From Woeseia sp037968755 (lineage in GTDB: Bacteria; Pseudomonadota; Gammaproteobacteria; Steroidobacterales; Woeseiaceae): a DNA stretch of 64,000 bases. This document shows, piece after piece, positions 34,660-44,474 of the stretch (position 1 is its first letter; the number at the start of each line of letters is the position of its first letter). The translations under genes were made by a program, and so were the position numbers. The notes under the pieces were generated by a model. It was not told the DNA's origin. It was given only the letters and a program-made list of their open reading frames with translations, and ran no database searches. The stretch covers positions 1 through 64,000 of the forward strand of contig JBBKWB010000018.1 of NCBI GenBank assembly GCA_037968755.1, written 5' to 3'.

Positions 34660-34779
34660 AGTTGTTTCACCTGGTTCGGTCGTAACTGGATAACAAGGAT
34701 TCAGGGAGTGTACCGGCAGAATGCTACAACTTCAGATCGGTATTGCGGGCAGGCAAAATGTACCAGGGAAACTTTGTTG

Positions 34780-34788
34780 TGCAATAAT
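34780..34788 (+). promoter_or_regulatory. Extended -10 promoter of pyk
   Basis: TGCAATAAT matches the extended -10 (TGnTATAAT) with one change. It ends 6 bp before the ATG at 34795, where transcription would be expected to begin. No ribosome site is visible, so the pyk message may be leaderless. No clear -35. Confidence 0.5.
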
Positions 34789-34794
34789 CGACCG

Positions 34795-36231
34795 ATGTTA
34801 AAACGAACCAAGATCGTTGCCACCCTCGGGCCGGCGACCGATGACCCCAAAATCCTGCAGGCAATGATCGATGCGGGCGTTGATGTAGCGCGTATCAATT
34901 TTTCGCACGGTACCGAAGCAGAACAGCGTGCGCGCACCCAGGCCTTACGGGACGCCGCGCGCGCGTGTGGCCGTGAGATAGGCGTAATGGGCGACTTGCA
35001 GGGTCCGAAGATCCGCATACGTCGTTTTCGTGATGGCGCGGTCATGCTCGATTCGGGGGCAGCGTTTTTTCTCGATTCAACCCTGGACGGCGACAGTGGC
35101 GATGTACACGGCGTCAGCGTGGCCTACGACGATTTGCATAAGGACGTTGCCAAGGGAGATGTGCTGCTTCTGAACGATGGCCAGATTACGCTGATCGTGG
35201 ACCGGGTCGAGGGCAGCCGGATTCACACAACGGTTCAGTTTGGCGGAGAACTTTCCGATCACAAAGGCATTAATCGCCAGGGCGGCGGATTATCGGCAGC
35301 AGCCCTGACCGACTCGGATCGGGCCAATATCCAGACAGCTGCTGATCTTGAAATGGATTTTCTCGCTGTTTCGTTTGTGCGCAGCGCAAAAGATGTGAAT
35401 GAAGCGCGCCGATTATTCCGGAAAGCCGGCGGCCGGGGGCTGATTGTGGCGAAGATAGAGCGCGCCGAAGCCGTTACCAACGTCGAATCGATTATCGAGG
35501 CGGCTGACATCGTCATGGTGGCGCGCGGCGATCTCGGTGTCGAAATGGGCTATGCCGAATTGCCCGGCATGCAGAAACGAATTATTCGGCGCACCCGGCA
35601 CCTGAACAAGATCGTGATCACGGCGACGCAAATGATGGAGTCGATGATCAGCAGCCCCATTCCGACTCGCGCTGAAGTATCCGACGTGGCAAACGCCGTC
35701 ATGGACGGTTCTGATGCAGTCATGCTGTCTGGTGAGACGGCAGTCGGGGATTATCCGGTGGAGGCTATCAAGGCGATGGCAGACGTATGCCGAGCCGCAG
35801 AAAAGCACACGCTGGCACGCGGCCGAACCACGCACCGCCTGGATGACCAGTTCCAGGCTGTTGATGAAGCGATTGCAATGGCGGTCATGTACACCGCGAA
35901 TCACATGGCGGTCAAAGCCATTATTGCGCTGACCGAATCCGGCTCAACAACGCTTTGGATGTCACGTATCCGCTCCGATATTCCGATCTATGCGTTTACG
36001 CCGCATGTCGCCACGCGCCGCCGGGTGACGATGTACCGCGGTGTCTATCCGGTGGATTTCCAGATTGCACACACAGAGATTCTGGAACTGTATCGGGATA
36101 TTTTCGCGACCCTGTTAGAGCACAAACTGGTTGTCGAAGATGACCTGGTGCTGTTTACCAAGGGTGATCTCACCGGGGTCTCCGGCAGTACCAACTCGAT
36201 GAAGATTATTCGCGTCAATTCCTCGCTATGA
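34795..36231 (+). CDS. pyk: Pyruvate kinase
   Basis: 478 residues from the ATG at 34795. The frame is open far upstream to 33847, but that part is antisense to the PhoX gene and has no family similarity, and RTKIVATLGPAT is the normal start. Signatures: INFSHGT, the catalytic loop around LPWLSEKD replaced by the equivalent VSFVRSAKDV, IVAKIERAEA (catalytic Lys and Glu), MVARGDLGVE, and ATQMMESM. It makes pyruvate and ATP from PEP. Ribosome site is lacking. Confidence 0.95.
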   Translation: MLKRTKIVATLGPATDDPKILQAMIDAGVDVARINFSHGTEAEQRARTQALRDAARACGREIGVMGDLQGPKIRIRRFRDGAVMLDSGAAFFLDSTLDGDSGDVHGVSVAYDDLHKDVAKGDVLLLNDGQITLIVDRVEGSRIHTTVQFGGELSDHKGINRQGGGLSAAALTDSDRANIQTAADLEMDFLAVSFVRSAKDVNEARRLFRKAGGRGLIVAKIERAEAVTNVESIIEAADIVMVARGDLGVEMGYAELPGMQKRIIRRTRHLNKIVITATQMMESMISSPIPTRAEVSDVANAVMDGSDAVMLSGETAVGDYPVEAIKAMADVCRAAEKHTLARGRTTHRLDDQFQAVDEAIAMAVMYTANHMAVKAIIALTESGSTTLWMSRIRSDIPIYAFTPHVATRRRVTMYRGVYPVDFQIAHTEILELYRDIFATLLEHKLVVEDDLVLFTKGDLTGVSGSTNSMKIIRVNSSL

Positions 36232-36247
36232 CGCGCGCCCGCTAAGT

Positions 36248-38611
36248 ATGCGAATCGTCAGGCGCTGGCTATTGCGACTGGCCGGCGTTGTTGTCGGGCT
36301 TGGCGTAATCGCGGTATTCGTCGCCTGGCAAATGTTGCGTGGCAGCCTACCGCAACTCGCTGGCGAAACCCGGGTAGCCGGCCTCTCACAAGCCGCGACC
36401 ATTGAACGCGACGCAGCCGGAATTCCAGTAATCCGCGCGCAAGACCGGCGCGATCTCGCCTTCGCAACCGGTTTTGCGCATGGCCAGGACCGTTTCTTCC
36501 AGATGGATCTTTCGCGCCGCAGTGCCGCCGGTGAACTCGCGGAGATCGTTGGCAGTGCAGCATTGCAGCGCGATCGGCGTATGCGAATTCATCGCTTCCG
36601 GGCTCGCGCCCGGCGCATACTTGACGATGTTCCGGCCAGTCAGCTTGAGATTCTTCAGGCCTATGCGGAGGGCGTGAACGGAGCGCTTTTAGCCATGTCG
36701 GCGAGGCCGTTCGAGTACATAGTGCTGCGCAGCAGCCCGCAGGAATGGCAGGTCGAAGATTCTTTGCTCGTACTGTTCGCGATGTTCCTGGACCTCAATG
36801 ATGAGCGTGCCGATCGCGATGTGGAGATGTCCTTTGTCGCCGGCGCGTTGCCCGCCGACGTATTTCACTGGCTCTATCCGGACGGTTCGCACTGGGACGC
36901 GCCATTGCAGGGCGCAGCGAGGACCGAGCCTGCGATTCCCGGTCCCGAGCTGATCGATTTGCGAAAGTTCAAGCAAGCTGTAGCGCAGCGGCAAATGTAT
37001 TTGCCGGAAGCGCTGCCCGGGAGCAACAACTGGGCGGTCAGTGGCGCATTGACCAGCGACGGTCGCGCTATCGTCGCCAACGATATGCATCTCGGCTTGC
37101 GCACCCCGAATATTTTCTACCGGGCACGGTTGCTTAGCGGCGATATCGATGTCAGTGGCGTCACGCTTCCCGGTACGCCGGTCGTTGTGGCCGGCAGTAA
37201 TGGCCGTGTTGCCTGGGGATTTACCAACAGTAACGGCGACTGGTCGGATGCCGTGATCGTACGCCCCGGCAGCTCTGCAAAATTCTATTTGACGCCTGAC
37301 GGCGAGCAGCCATTCATCGAATACAAGGAAGAAATTGTTGTGCGCGACAGTCGCGCCGATGAATTGTTGGTGAGGGAGACCATTTGGGGTCCCGTGCGTG
37401 ATGATCTCGTGCATCCGCAAGGCGAGATTGCGATCAGCTGGATCGCGCATCACCCGCAGGCAGTTAATCTCGAGCAGTTGAATCTTGAGAACGCGGGCAA
37501 CATCGAAGAGGCGATGGCCGTCGCCAATCGCATGGGCATTCCGCCGCAAAATTTCATGACAGGTGATGCCTCGGGTCGTATCGGCTGGACCTTGGCAGGG
37601 CAGGTGCCGACGCGCGGAGACTACGACGCGCGTCTGCCGGTCGACGGCGCCACTGAAGGCAGTTTTGCTGGCTGGCTGCAGGCCAGCGAGTACCCGCGCA
37701 TCGTGGACCCGACAGATGGACGCTTGTGGACAGCAAATTCACGCGTGGTCGATGGCGCTGCGCTCGCCAAGCTCGGCGACGGCGGTTATGCACTCGGTGC
37801 ACGAACCCGGCAGATTCGCGACGGCCTGCGCGCGATGGAACGCTTCGCGCCCAGCGACATGCTGCGCGTGCATCTCGATGACCGCGCTCTGTTCCTGCAA
37901 CCCTGGCAGGCGCTGTTGCTCGATGTGCTGGACAGCGATGCCGTTGCCGCGCGTCCGCAACACAGCTTGTATCGCGATCTCGTCGCCAACTGGACGCCAC
38001 GCGCCTCGGTTGATTCGGTCGGTTACCGGCTGGTGCGGGCGTTCTATGACGAAGTCTATGCAAGCGTATTCGCCATGTTGATGACGCCGGTACGCGAGCG
38101 CTATCCACATGATGTGCCCTTGCGGCCGAGTCGCCAGTTTGCGGCGCCGCTGTGGGCCCTGGTCACAGAGCGGCCGGCGCATATGCTGACTAGTAACTAC
38201 CGTAGTTGGCGTGAGCTGCTATTGATCTCGCTCGACCGCGCCAGCGGTGAACTTGCCGCGCGGCCGGGCGGCCTGGCCGAGCGCAGCTGGGGCGAGCGCA
38301 ACCTGGCGGCTATTCGCCACCCTTTGAGCTCATCCCTGCCGTGGGCCGCGCGCTGGCTGGATATGCCCAGAGAGCCGCTCGCCGGTGGGCGCGACATGCC
38401 GCGCGTACAGGGCCCGGCATTCGGCGCATCGGAACGGTTCGCTGTCGCCCCGGGCGCAGAAGCGGGCGGTTACCTGCATATGCCGGCAGGCCAGAGTGGT
38501 CACCCGTTGTCGAAATTTTACCGCGTTGGGCATGCTGACTGGGTGCAGGGCAACGCCTCGGCTTTCCTGCCCGGAGCGGCCCAGTACACGCTGACCCTGC
38601 AACCCGAGTAA
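36248..38611 (+). CDS. Penicillin acylase family Ntn-hydrolase
   Basis: 787 residues. An N-terminal membrane anchor or signal (about 8-28) precedes the alpha chain (about 35-240), a spacer, and the beta chain that starts at the catalytic Ser259 in PGSNNWAVSG. Autocleavage before this Ser is expected. The N-terminal RDAAGIPVIRAQDRRDLAFATGFAHGQDRFFQMDL block is diagnostic. Substrates of this family are amides such as penicillin G or acyl-homoserine lactones, and the sequence does not tell which. It follows pyk by 16 bp and is followed by the moxR-VWA pair. Confidence 0.88.
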   Translation: MRIVRRWLLRLAGVVVGLGVIAVFVAWQMLRGSLPQLAGETRVAGLSQAATIERDAAGIPVIRAQDRRDLAFATGFAHGQDRFFQMDLSRRSAAGELAEIVGSAALQRDRRMRIHRFRARARRILDDVPASQLEILQAYAEGVNGALLAMSARPFEYIVLRSSPQEWQVEDSLLVLFAMFLDLNDERADRDVEMSFVAGALPADVFHWLYPDGSHWDAPLQGAARTEPAIPGPELIDLRKFKQAVAQRQMYLPEALPGSNNWAVSGALTSDGRAIVANDMHLGLRTPNIFYRARLLSGDIDVSGVTLPGTPVVVAGSNGRVAWGFTNSNGDWSDAVIVRPGSSAKFYLTPDGEQPFIEYKEEIVVRDSRADELLVRETIWGPVRDDLVHPQGEIAISWIAHHPQAVNLEQLNLENAGNIEEAMAVANRMGIPPQNFMTGDASGRIGWTLAGQVPTRGDYDARLPVDGATEGSFAGWLQASEYPRIVDPTDGRLWTANSRVVDGAALAKLGDGGYALGARTRQIRDGLRAMERFAPSDMLRVHLDDRALFLQPWQALLLDVLDSDAVAARPQHSLYRDLVANWTPRASVDSVGYRLVRAFYDEVYASVFAMLMTPVRERYPHDVPLRPSRQFAAPLWALVTERPAHMLTSNYRSWRELLLISLDRASGELAARPGGLAERSWGERNLAAIRHPLSSSLPWAARWLDMPREPLAGGRDMPRVQGPAFGASERFAVAPGAEAGGYLHMPAGQSGHPLSKFYRVGHADWVQGNASAFLPGAAQYTLTLQPE

Positions 38612-38689
38612 GCGCCTCGCCGCAACCTGTACTGGCGCTGCATGGCGATGGTACTGTTTGCCGCCCCAGTAGAGCGCTACGGACGATTC

Positions 38690-39547
38690 ATGACCCAGAA
38701 GAAATTTACCGGAACGGACTCCTATATCGCGACGGACGACCTGATGATGGCGGTAAACGCCTCGGTCACGTTGCAACGACCCATACTCATCAAGGGCGAA
38801 CCTGGTACCGGCAAGACCCAACTGGCAATCGAGGTTGCTGCAGCACTCGACCGGCCGCTGTTCGAATGGCATATCAAATCAACAACCAAAGCGCAGCAGG
38901 GCCTGTACGAGTACGATGCTGTCGCGCGCTTGCGCGATTCCCAGCTTGGCGACGACCGCGTACACGACATCGCCAACTACATCGTTAAAGGCAAAATCTG
39001 GGAGGCGTTTGACTCTGAAGTGCAGCCCGTCCTGCTGATCGACGAGATCGACAAAGCCGACATCGAATTCCCGAACGACTTATTGCAAGAACTCGACCGG
39101 ATGGAGTTCTACGTTTATGAGACGCACAAGCTGATCAAGGCGACACATCGCCCGATCATCATGATTACCAGCAACAATGAGAAAGAGCTGCCTGATGCCT
39201 TCTTGCGCCGCTGCTTTTTTCATTACATCAAGTTTCCCGACAAGGAAACCATGACCAGGATTATCGATGTGCACTTTCCCGGTTTGAAGAAAGCGCTGCT
39301 CAAAGAAGCGCTCGAGGCATTCTACAAATTGCGTGACGTACCCGGACTCAAGAAGAAGCCGTCAACCTCGGAATTGCTCGACTGGATCAAGTTGTTACTG
39401 GCTGAAGACATTTCGCCGGAAGCATTACGCAGCGATGATGCGCGCAAGACTGTTCCGCCCTTGTACGGTGCTTTGCTCAAGAACGAGCAGGACGTGCACT
39501 TGTTTGAGCAACTCGTGTTTCTCGACCGGCGCTCCCGTTCGCAGTAA
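38690..39547 (+). CDS. MoxR-family AAA+ ATPase
   Basis: 285 residues from ATG 38690 (an ATG at 38642 would add 16). Walker A GEPGTGKT is at 36-43, Walker B LLIDEIDKAD near 120-129, the Sensor 1 ITSNNEKELPDAF with Arg-finger region FLRRCFF near 170-185. MoxR ATPases act with a VWA-domain partner as chaperones that mature metal- or cofactor-containing complexes. The VWA protein starts 5 bp downstream, so the two are surely co-expressed. The client is unknown; no carbon monoxide or methanol dehydrogenase is in the window. Confidence 0.92.
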   Translation: MTQKKFTGTDSYIATDDLMMAVNASVTLQRPILIKGEPGTGKTQLAIEVAAALDRPLFEWHIKSTTKAQQGLYEYDAVARLRDSQLGDDRVHDIANYIVKGKIWEAFDSEVQPVLLIDEIDKADIEFPNDLLQELDRMEFYVYETHKLIKATHRPIIMITSNNEKELPDAFLRRCFFHYIKFPDKETMTRIIDVHFPGLKKALLKEALEAFYKLRDVPGLKKKPSTSELLDWIKLLLAEDISPEALRSDDARKTVPPLYGALLKNEQDVHLFEQLVFLDRRSRSQ

Positions 39548-39552
39548 AGCAC

Positions 39553-40728
39553 ATGTTAACTCGCTTCTTTTACATGCTGAGGGAAGGCGGCCTGAAGCCC
39601 TCACTGACGGAATTGCTGACCTTACTGGCCGCAATGAAGGAAGGCCTTGCGGGGCATGACGTCGATGATTTTTACTACCTGGCTCGGGCAAGCCTGGTCA
39701 AGGATGAAACCAAGTTCGATCGTTTTGACCGCATCTTTGCCGAGCATTTTAAAGGTATCGAAAACGCCTTGCGTGACTTGGGCGGGGAGTTGCCGGAGGA
39801 CTGGCTGACGCGCCAGGCGGAACTCATGTTGTCGGACGAGGAGCGCGCGGAAATCGAGGCGATGGGCGGGCTGGACAAGCTGATGGAAGCTTTGCAACAG
39901 CGCCTGGATGAACAGGATGAGCGTCACGAAGGTGGTAACAAATGGATTGGGACGGCCGGCACTTCGCCATTCGGGGCGTATGGCTACAATCCGGAAGGCG
40001 TGCGCATCGGTCAACAGGGTTCGCGGCATCGGCGAGCGGCCAAGGTCTGGGATCGACGCGAATACCGTAATCTCGACGACTCCCTGGAACTCGGAACCCG
40101 CAATATCAAACTGGCACTGCGCAAATTACGCAAGTTCGCGCGCAGCGGTGCCGCAGATCAACTCGACCTTGACGATACGATTGACAAGACGGCGCGTAAT
40201 GCGGGTCTGCTCGATATACGCATGATTCCAGAACGTCACAACGCGGTTAAGGTCTTGCTGTGCCTCGACGTGGGCGGTTCAATGGACGATCACGTGCGCG
40301 TGTGTGAAGAAATGTTTTCAGCGGCGCGCAGTGAATTCAAGCACCTTGAGTATTTCTATTTTCACAATTTTATTTATGAAAGTTTGTGGAAGGACAACCG
40401 CCGCCGCCACAACGAACGGCTTGCGACCGGAGACATTGCGCACAAGTACGGGGCAGATTACAAACTGATTTTCGTCGGTGACGCGACCATGAGTCCGTAC
40501 GAGATCGTTTACCCGGGCGGCAGTGTTGAGCATTGGAATGAGGAGGCGGGCGCGGTCTGGATCAAGCGCCTGCTATCAACCTATTCGAAAGCCATCTGGC
40601 TGAACCCGGAGCCGCGCGAACGTTGGGATTTTACGCCGTCGATTAAACTCGCACGGGAGCTGATGGATGATCGCATGTACCCGTTGACCGTAGCGGGGCT
40701 GGATGACGGTATACGCAAACTGCAGTAA
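39553..40728 (+). CDS. VWA-domain CoxE-like protein, partner of MoxR
   Basis: 391 residues. The N-terminal half is charged and helical; the C-terminal von Willebrand A domain (about 225-391) carries the MIDAS motif DxGxS at Asp239-Gly241-Ser243 (LDVGGSMDD), with T-x3-D-type residues later (VGDATMSPYEI). It falls with the CoxE-like VWA family. It is likely soluble, as there is no signal or membrane helix. The start follows the moxR stop by 5 bp, consistent with translational coupling. Function: MoxR-VWA chaperone of unknown client. Confidence 0.9.
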   Translation: MLTRFFYMLREGGLKPSLTELLTLLAAMKEGLAGHDVDDFYYLARASLVKDETKFDRFDRIFAEHFKGIENALRDLGGELPEDWLTRQAELMLSDEERAEIEAMGGLDKLMEALQQRLDEQDERHEGGNKWIGTAGTSPFGAYGYNPEGVRIGQQGSRHRRAAKVWDRREYRNLDDSLELGTRNIKLALRKLRKFARSGAADQLDLDDTIDKTARNAGLLDIRMIPERHNAVKVLLCLDVGGSMDDHVRVCEEMFSAARSEFKHLEYFYFHNFIYESLWKDNRRRHNERLATGDIAHKYGADYKLIFVGDATMSPYEIVYPGGSVEHWNEEAGAVWIKRLLSTYSKAIWLNPEPRERWDFTPSIKLARELMDDRMYPLTVAGLDDGIRKLQ

Positions 40729-40838
40729 ATGCGCCATATTGCCCTAGCTGCCTCGGTTCGCAGTCGGCATTGGTCACTGCATTCCTTGGACTGACGCACA
40801 GGTTCGCAGTCCCGTTAGCACTACAATATGTAGCACCT

Positions 40839-42077
40839 ATGAAAGAACAGCCGAGCAAGTATAAAACAGGACTGGTTTTGCCAGGCGGAGGCGCGCGCGG
40901 TGCTTTCCAGGTCGGCGTGCTCAAAGCAATTGCCGAAATCTTGCCGCCGGGCGCCGCAAACCCGTTTCCAGTGATTAGCGGAACCTCGGCAGGGGCTATC
41001 AATTCCGTGGTGCTCGCGACCCGTGCGCGACATTTCGGCGTCGCTGTAGAAGCCCTGGAACACGTTTGGGCCAACTTTCATTGTTCACAAGTTTATCGTG
41101 CGGACAGCCTCACGATGCTGAAAAGCAGTTTGCACTGGATGGCGGCGATTGTGCTCGGCGGTAACTTTGTCGGTACACCGCGATCGATGTTGGACAATGC
41201 GCCGCTACGCGCGCTGTTAAGCCGCAAAATTCGCTACCCGCGACTGGGCAAGGCGCTGGATGCCGGCTGGGTAGAGGCGGTCGCCATTACGGCGGCAGGT
41301 TACGCAACTGCGCGCTCGACGACATTTTTCCAGGCCACGCCGAAACACCTGGACTGGTCGCGCACGCGGCGTGCAGGTGAACGTGGCCTGCTCAATCTTG
41401 ATCACCTGATGGCCAGCATCGCTGTACCGATGATCTTTCCGCCGGTATCAATCGAAGGCGAGTACTTTGGCGATGGCGCTATGCGCCAGGCGACGCCGCT
41501 TAGTCCGGCCGTACACCTCGGAGCAGACCGCATCCTCGTTATCGGCGTGCGCGATGAAACGGCAGACCCCGGTATCGAACCGGGTCAGGAGCAAGCGTTC
41601 CCCAGCATGGCGACGATTGCCGGCTACATGCTTGATACCTTGTTCATGGACGGCCTGTATTCAGACCTTGAGCGATTGACGCGAATCAATGAACTGGTCG
41701 ATTCCGTGCCGCCGGAACACCGCAAGGGCGCGCTACTGGACATGCGTCCTATCGATACGATGATTGTCCTGCCAAGCTGCGATTTGCGCGAGATTGCTTA
41801 CGAACATCGCAAATCGATGCCTATGCCAGTACGCATACTGCTACGCGGCATCGGCGGTAAAGGTGCGAGTAGCAGTCGCCTGTTGAGCTTTCTCCTGTTC
41901 GAAAGCAAATACACGCGTGACCTGATCGAGCTTGGATATCGTGATGCGATGAAAGTGCGCGACCAACTGGAAGCGTTTATGCGCGGCGATGCAGTGCCGC
42001 GTTTGTTCGCACCGCGTTGGGTGTCCAACGATCTAACAGGTCGACACCCGATTCTGCGCTTGAATGACAAGCCGTAA
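40839..42077 (+). CDS. Patatin-like phospholipase
   Basis: 412 residues from ATG 40839; a longer frame opens at 40770. Patatin core: oxyanion GGGARG at 16-21, nucleophile Ser50 in GTSAG, catalytic Asp212 in DGA. The C-terminal 170 residues form an extra domain (SRLLSFLLFESKYTRDLIELGYRDA) typical of this bacterial subfamily. It should hydrolyse acyl esters of phospholipids, as secreted or cytosolic enzymes do; no signal peptide is seen. TACAAT at 40822-40827 may be the -10. Converges on mgtE with 9 bp between. Confidence 0.9.
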   Translation: MKEQPSKYKTGLVLPGGGARGAFQVGVLKAIAEILPPGAANPFPVISGTSAGAINSVVLATRARHFGVAVEALEHVWANFHCSQVYRADSLTMLKSSLHWMAAIVLGGNFVGTPRSMLDNAPLRALLSRKIRYPRLGKALDAGWVEAVAITAAGYATARSTTFFQATPKHLDWSRTRRAGERGLLNLDHLMASIAVPMIFPPVSIEGEYFGDGAMRQATPLSPAVHLGADRILVIGVRDETADPGIEPGQEQAFPSMATIAGYMLDTLFMDGLYSDLERLTRINELVDSVPPEHRKGALLDMRPIDTMIVLPSCDLREIAYEHRKSMPMPVRILLRGIGGKGASSSRLLSFLLFESKYTRDLIELGYRDAMKVRDQLEAFMRGDAVPRLFAPRWVSNDLTGRHPILRLNDKP

Positions 42078-42086
42078 GCAGACTGC

Positions 42087-43436
42087 CTACAGCAGGAACA
42101 TTGCGCCGAGACCCAGGAATGTCATGTAGCCGACCACATCGGTAACAGTGGTCAGAACGACACCGCCCGCAAGCGCCGGGTCGATATTCATTCGTTTCAT
42201 AGTCATCGGAATTACGAAGCCAGCAGCCGCGGCGACGACGAGGTTAATGCTCATCGCGCCGGCGATCACGGCACCGATTCGCCAGTCGTTGAACCATAAG
42301 TAGGTAAACAGCGCCACTACCAGCGCCCAGCCTACGCCGTTAAGTATTCCGACCAGAACTTCCTTACGGAAAATTCGCTGAGCGTTGTCCTTGTCGATCT
42401 GGCCGAGCGCGAGCGCACGGGTCATGATGGTTAGTGACTGAGTGCCGGCAACACCGCCCATGCTGGGCACGACCGGCATGAGTACCGCGAGCAAGACGAT
42501 TTTGTCGATCGCCGTCTGAAACAGGTCGACGACAGAGGAGGCGAGAAACGCCGTTGCGAGATTGATGCCCAGCCACAGGGCCCGGCGCCGGGCACTTTTT
42601 GTTGCAGGCGCGAACATATCGTCTTCTTCGCCGAGGCCGGCGGCACCCATCAATGAGTGCTCCGCTTCTTCACGAATAACATCGACCACGTCATCAACCG
42701 TAATACGCCCGACCAAGCGGTTCTGATCGTCGGCGACCGGGGCGGACAGCAGGTCGCGATGCTCGAATTCCCAAACCACGTCCTGCGAACGCGCCGACGC
42801 CGGAATCGGTACCACATCGGTGGACATCACTTCGCCAACGGATTTTTCCAGGTCAGCCGTTAACAGCCGAGCCAGCGAAAGAGCGCCGACGTATTTGTTG
42901 TTGCGGTCAACGACAAAAATGGAGTCGGTACCGTCAGGGATCTCGCCGCGTGCACGCAGGTAGCGATGGACAACATCGAGCGTCACGTCCGCACGAACCG
43001 TCACGATGTCGACGTTCATCAGGCCGCCGGCGCTGTCTTCGTCGTAGGCAAGTACCTTTTGCAGGCGCTCGTGATCCTGCTGGTCCAGTGAGCGCAATAC
43101 TTCGCGGGTCAGCGCTTCCGGCAGGTCGGCGAGCAGGTCGGCGAGGTCATCAATCTCCAGGCCATCGACAGCGGCAATCAATTCGTCGGTGGCCATGCCT
43201 TCGATCAGGCCGTTGCGAACTTCGTCTGCGAGCTCAACCAGCACGTCGCCTTCAATATCCGGGCCGATCATTTCCCAGATAACGCCACGTTCGCGTAGCG
43301 GCAATGACTCGAGCAGTCGCGCTAACTCGGCCGGATGCAGATTGCCAATGAGGCGCTTGGCCGCACGCATGCTGCCGGCGCCGAGCTGTTCACGCAGCAA
43401 GGACAGGTTGGATTGCTTCTGTTCTGTGCTGTCCAT
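42087..43436 (-). CDS. mgtE: MgtE-family magnesium transporter
   Basis: 449 residues, the family's usual size. A cytosolic N domain of MgtE repeats (about 1-130: LHPAELARLLESLPLRERG, LADLPEALTREVLRSL), then a CBS pair (about 135-255), a connecting helix, and five transmembrane helices (about 285-449) with PSMGGVAGTQSLTIMTRAL. The channel lets in Mg2+ when the cytosolic domain senses low magnesium. It lies 119 bp after rapZ on the same strand. In xanthomonads mgtE likewise follows PTS genes downstream of rapZ, but those genes are absent here. Confidence 0.94.
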   Translation of the reverse strand: MDSTEQKQSNLSLLREQLGAGSMRAAKRLIGNLHPAELARLLESLPLRERGVIWEMIGPDIEGDVLVELADEVRNGLIEGMATDELIAAVDGLEIDDLADLLADLPEALTREVLRSLDQQDHERLQKVLAYDEDSAGGLMNVDIVTVRADVTLDVVHRYLRARGEIPDGTDSIFVVDRNNKYVGALSLARLLTADLEKSVGEVMSTDVVPIPASARSQDVVWEFEHRDLLSAPVADDQNRLVGRITVDDVVDVIREEAEHSLMGAAGLGEEDDMFAPATKSARRRALWLGINLATAFLASSVVDLFQTAIDKIVLLAVLMPVVPSMGGVAGTQSLTIMTRALALGQIDKDNAQRIFRKEVLVGILNGVGWALVVALFTYLWFNDWRIGAVIAGAMSINLVVAAAAGFVIPMTMKRMNIDPALAGGVVLTTVTDVVGYMTFLGLGAMFLL

Positions 43437-43555
43437 GGCGAAGGTCCTGTTAAGCGCTGCCCCGCAAGTCGCCAGGATAGCGGCTCGCGTCGTCGCGAAT
43501 TGTAACGGGCTTCCAGAGTGGAGGCACGTTTACCGCTAACCGGGCTGAACAGGGG

Positions 43556-44446
43556 TCAGCTGTTGCCTGCGTCGCGACTGCGCAATTCATTGTGCCGGGC
43601 CAGCACGGGTTCGTGGCTGGCTTGCAGGGCTTTTGAAAGTTTCTCGGTCATGTAGACCGAGCGGTGCTGGCCGCCGGTGCAACCCAGCGCGACAGTCAGA
43701 TAGCTGCGGTCGAAATTGACGTACTCCGGGATCCAGCGTTCCAGGAAGGCCAGAATGTCGTTGTACATGCGCACGAAGGCAGGCTGTGCATCGAGAAACT
43801 CGCCAACCTCGCGGTGTTGCCCGGTGAGACTGCGCAAGTTGGGTTGCCAGTACGGGTTGGGCAGGCTGCGCAAATCGAAAACAAAGTCGGCGTCCGCCGG
43901 GATACCGTGCTTGAAGCCAAATGATTCGATCAAGACTGAAAGCATTTTGCGAGCACGCCGATCGACGCGTTCACGAATGGCATCGGCAAGCTCGTAAACG
44001 CTGCTCGTGGAAGTATCGATAACGAGATCGGCCAGGTTAATCACCGGCCCGAGCAGTTCCCGTTCTCGTGAAATGGCGGCGCGCAACGCACTGCCATCTT
44101 CCGAAAGCGGATGGCGCCGCCGCGTTTCGCTGTAGCGTTTGAGCAGGATGTCATCATCGGCCTGCAGAAAGAGAACGTCCGTTTGTACCTGGTTATCGTG
44201 CAGGTCTTTGATCGTTGCGGGCAACGCCTCGAGGTCGCGTGTCCGGTTGCGCGCGTCGATGCCGACCGCAATTCGCGCGACAGACCGCTCCTCTGAGCTG
44301 GTCACTTCTTCGATTACCGCGGTGAGCAAGGCAGCGGGCATATTGTCAATGCAGTAGTAGCCGAGATCTTCCAGCACATGCAGGGCAACACTCTTGCCCG
44401 AACCGGACAAGCCACTAACCAGGATCAAACGGGTTTCGTCGGACAT
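43556..44446 (-). CDS. rapZ: RNase adapter protein / nucleotide-binding RapZ
   Basis: 296 residues from the ATG at 44446; an in-frame extension to 44497 exists. P-loop GLSGSGKS at 12-19, Walker B-like region around FLQADDDILLKRYSETRR, and the C-terminal GCTGGQHRSVYMTEKL. In E. coli RapZ binds the sRNA GlmZ and guides RNase E, tuning amino-sugar supply for cell wall. It follows ptsN by 28 bp. The third usual partner, npr/ptsO, is missing between rapZ and mgtE. Confidence 0.95.
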   Translation of the reverse strand: MSDETRLILVSGLSGSGKSVALHVLEDLGYYCIDNMPAALLTAVIEEVTSSEERSVARIAVGIDARNRTRDLEALPATIKDLHDNQVQTDVLFLQADDDILLKRYSETRRRHPLSEDGSALRAAISRERELLGPVINLADLVIDTSTSSVYELADAIRERVDRRARKMLSVLIESFGFKHGIPADADFVFDLRSLPNPYWQPNLRSLTGQHREVGEFLDAQPAFVRMYNDILAFLERWIPEYVNFDRSYLTVALGCTGGQHRSVYMTEKLSKALQASHEPVLARHNELRSRDAGNS

Positions 44447-44474
44447 GGAACTCAGACCTTTTGGAGTCGGTTGA

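Noticed and set aside
33847..34794. Apparent long N-terminal extension of pyruvate kinase
   Set aside because: The extension is antisense to the PhoX-like gene and has no pyruvate kinase similarity. The canonical start and an extended -10 promoter are at 34795.
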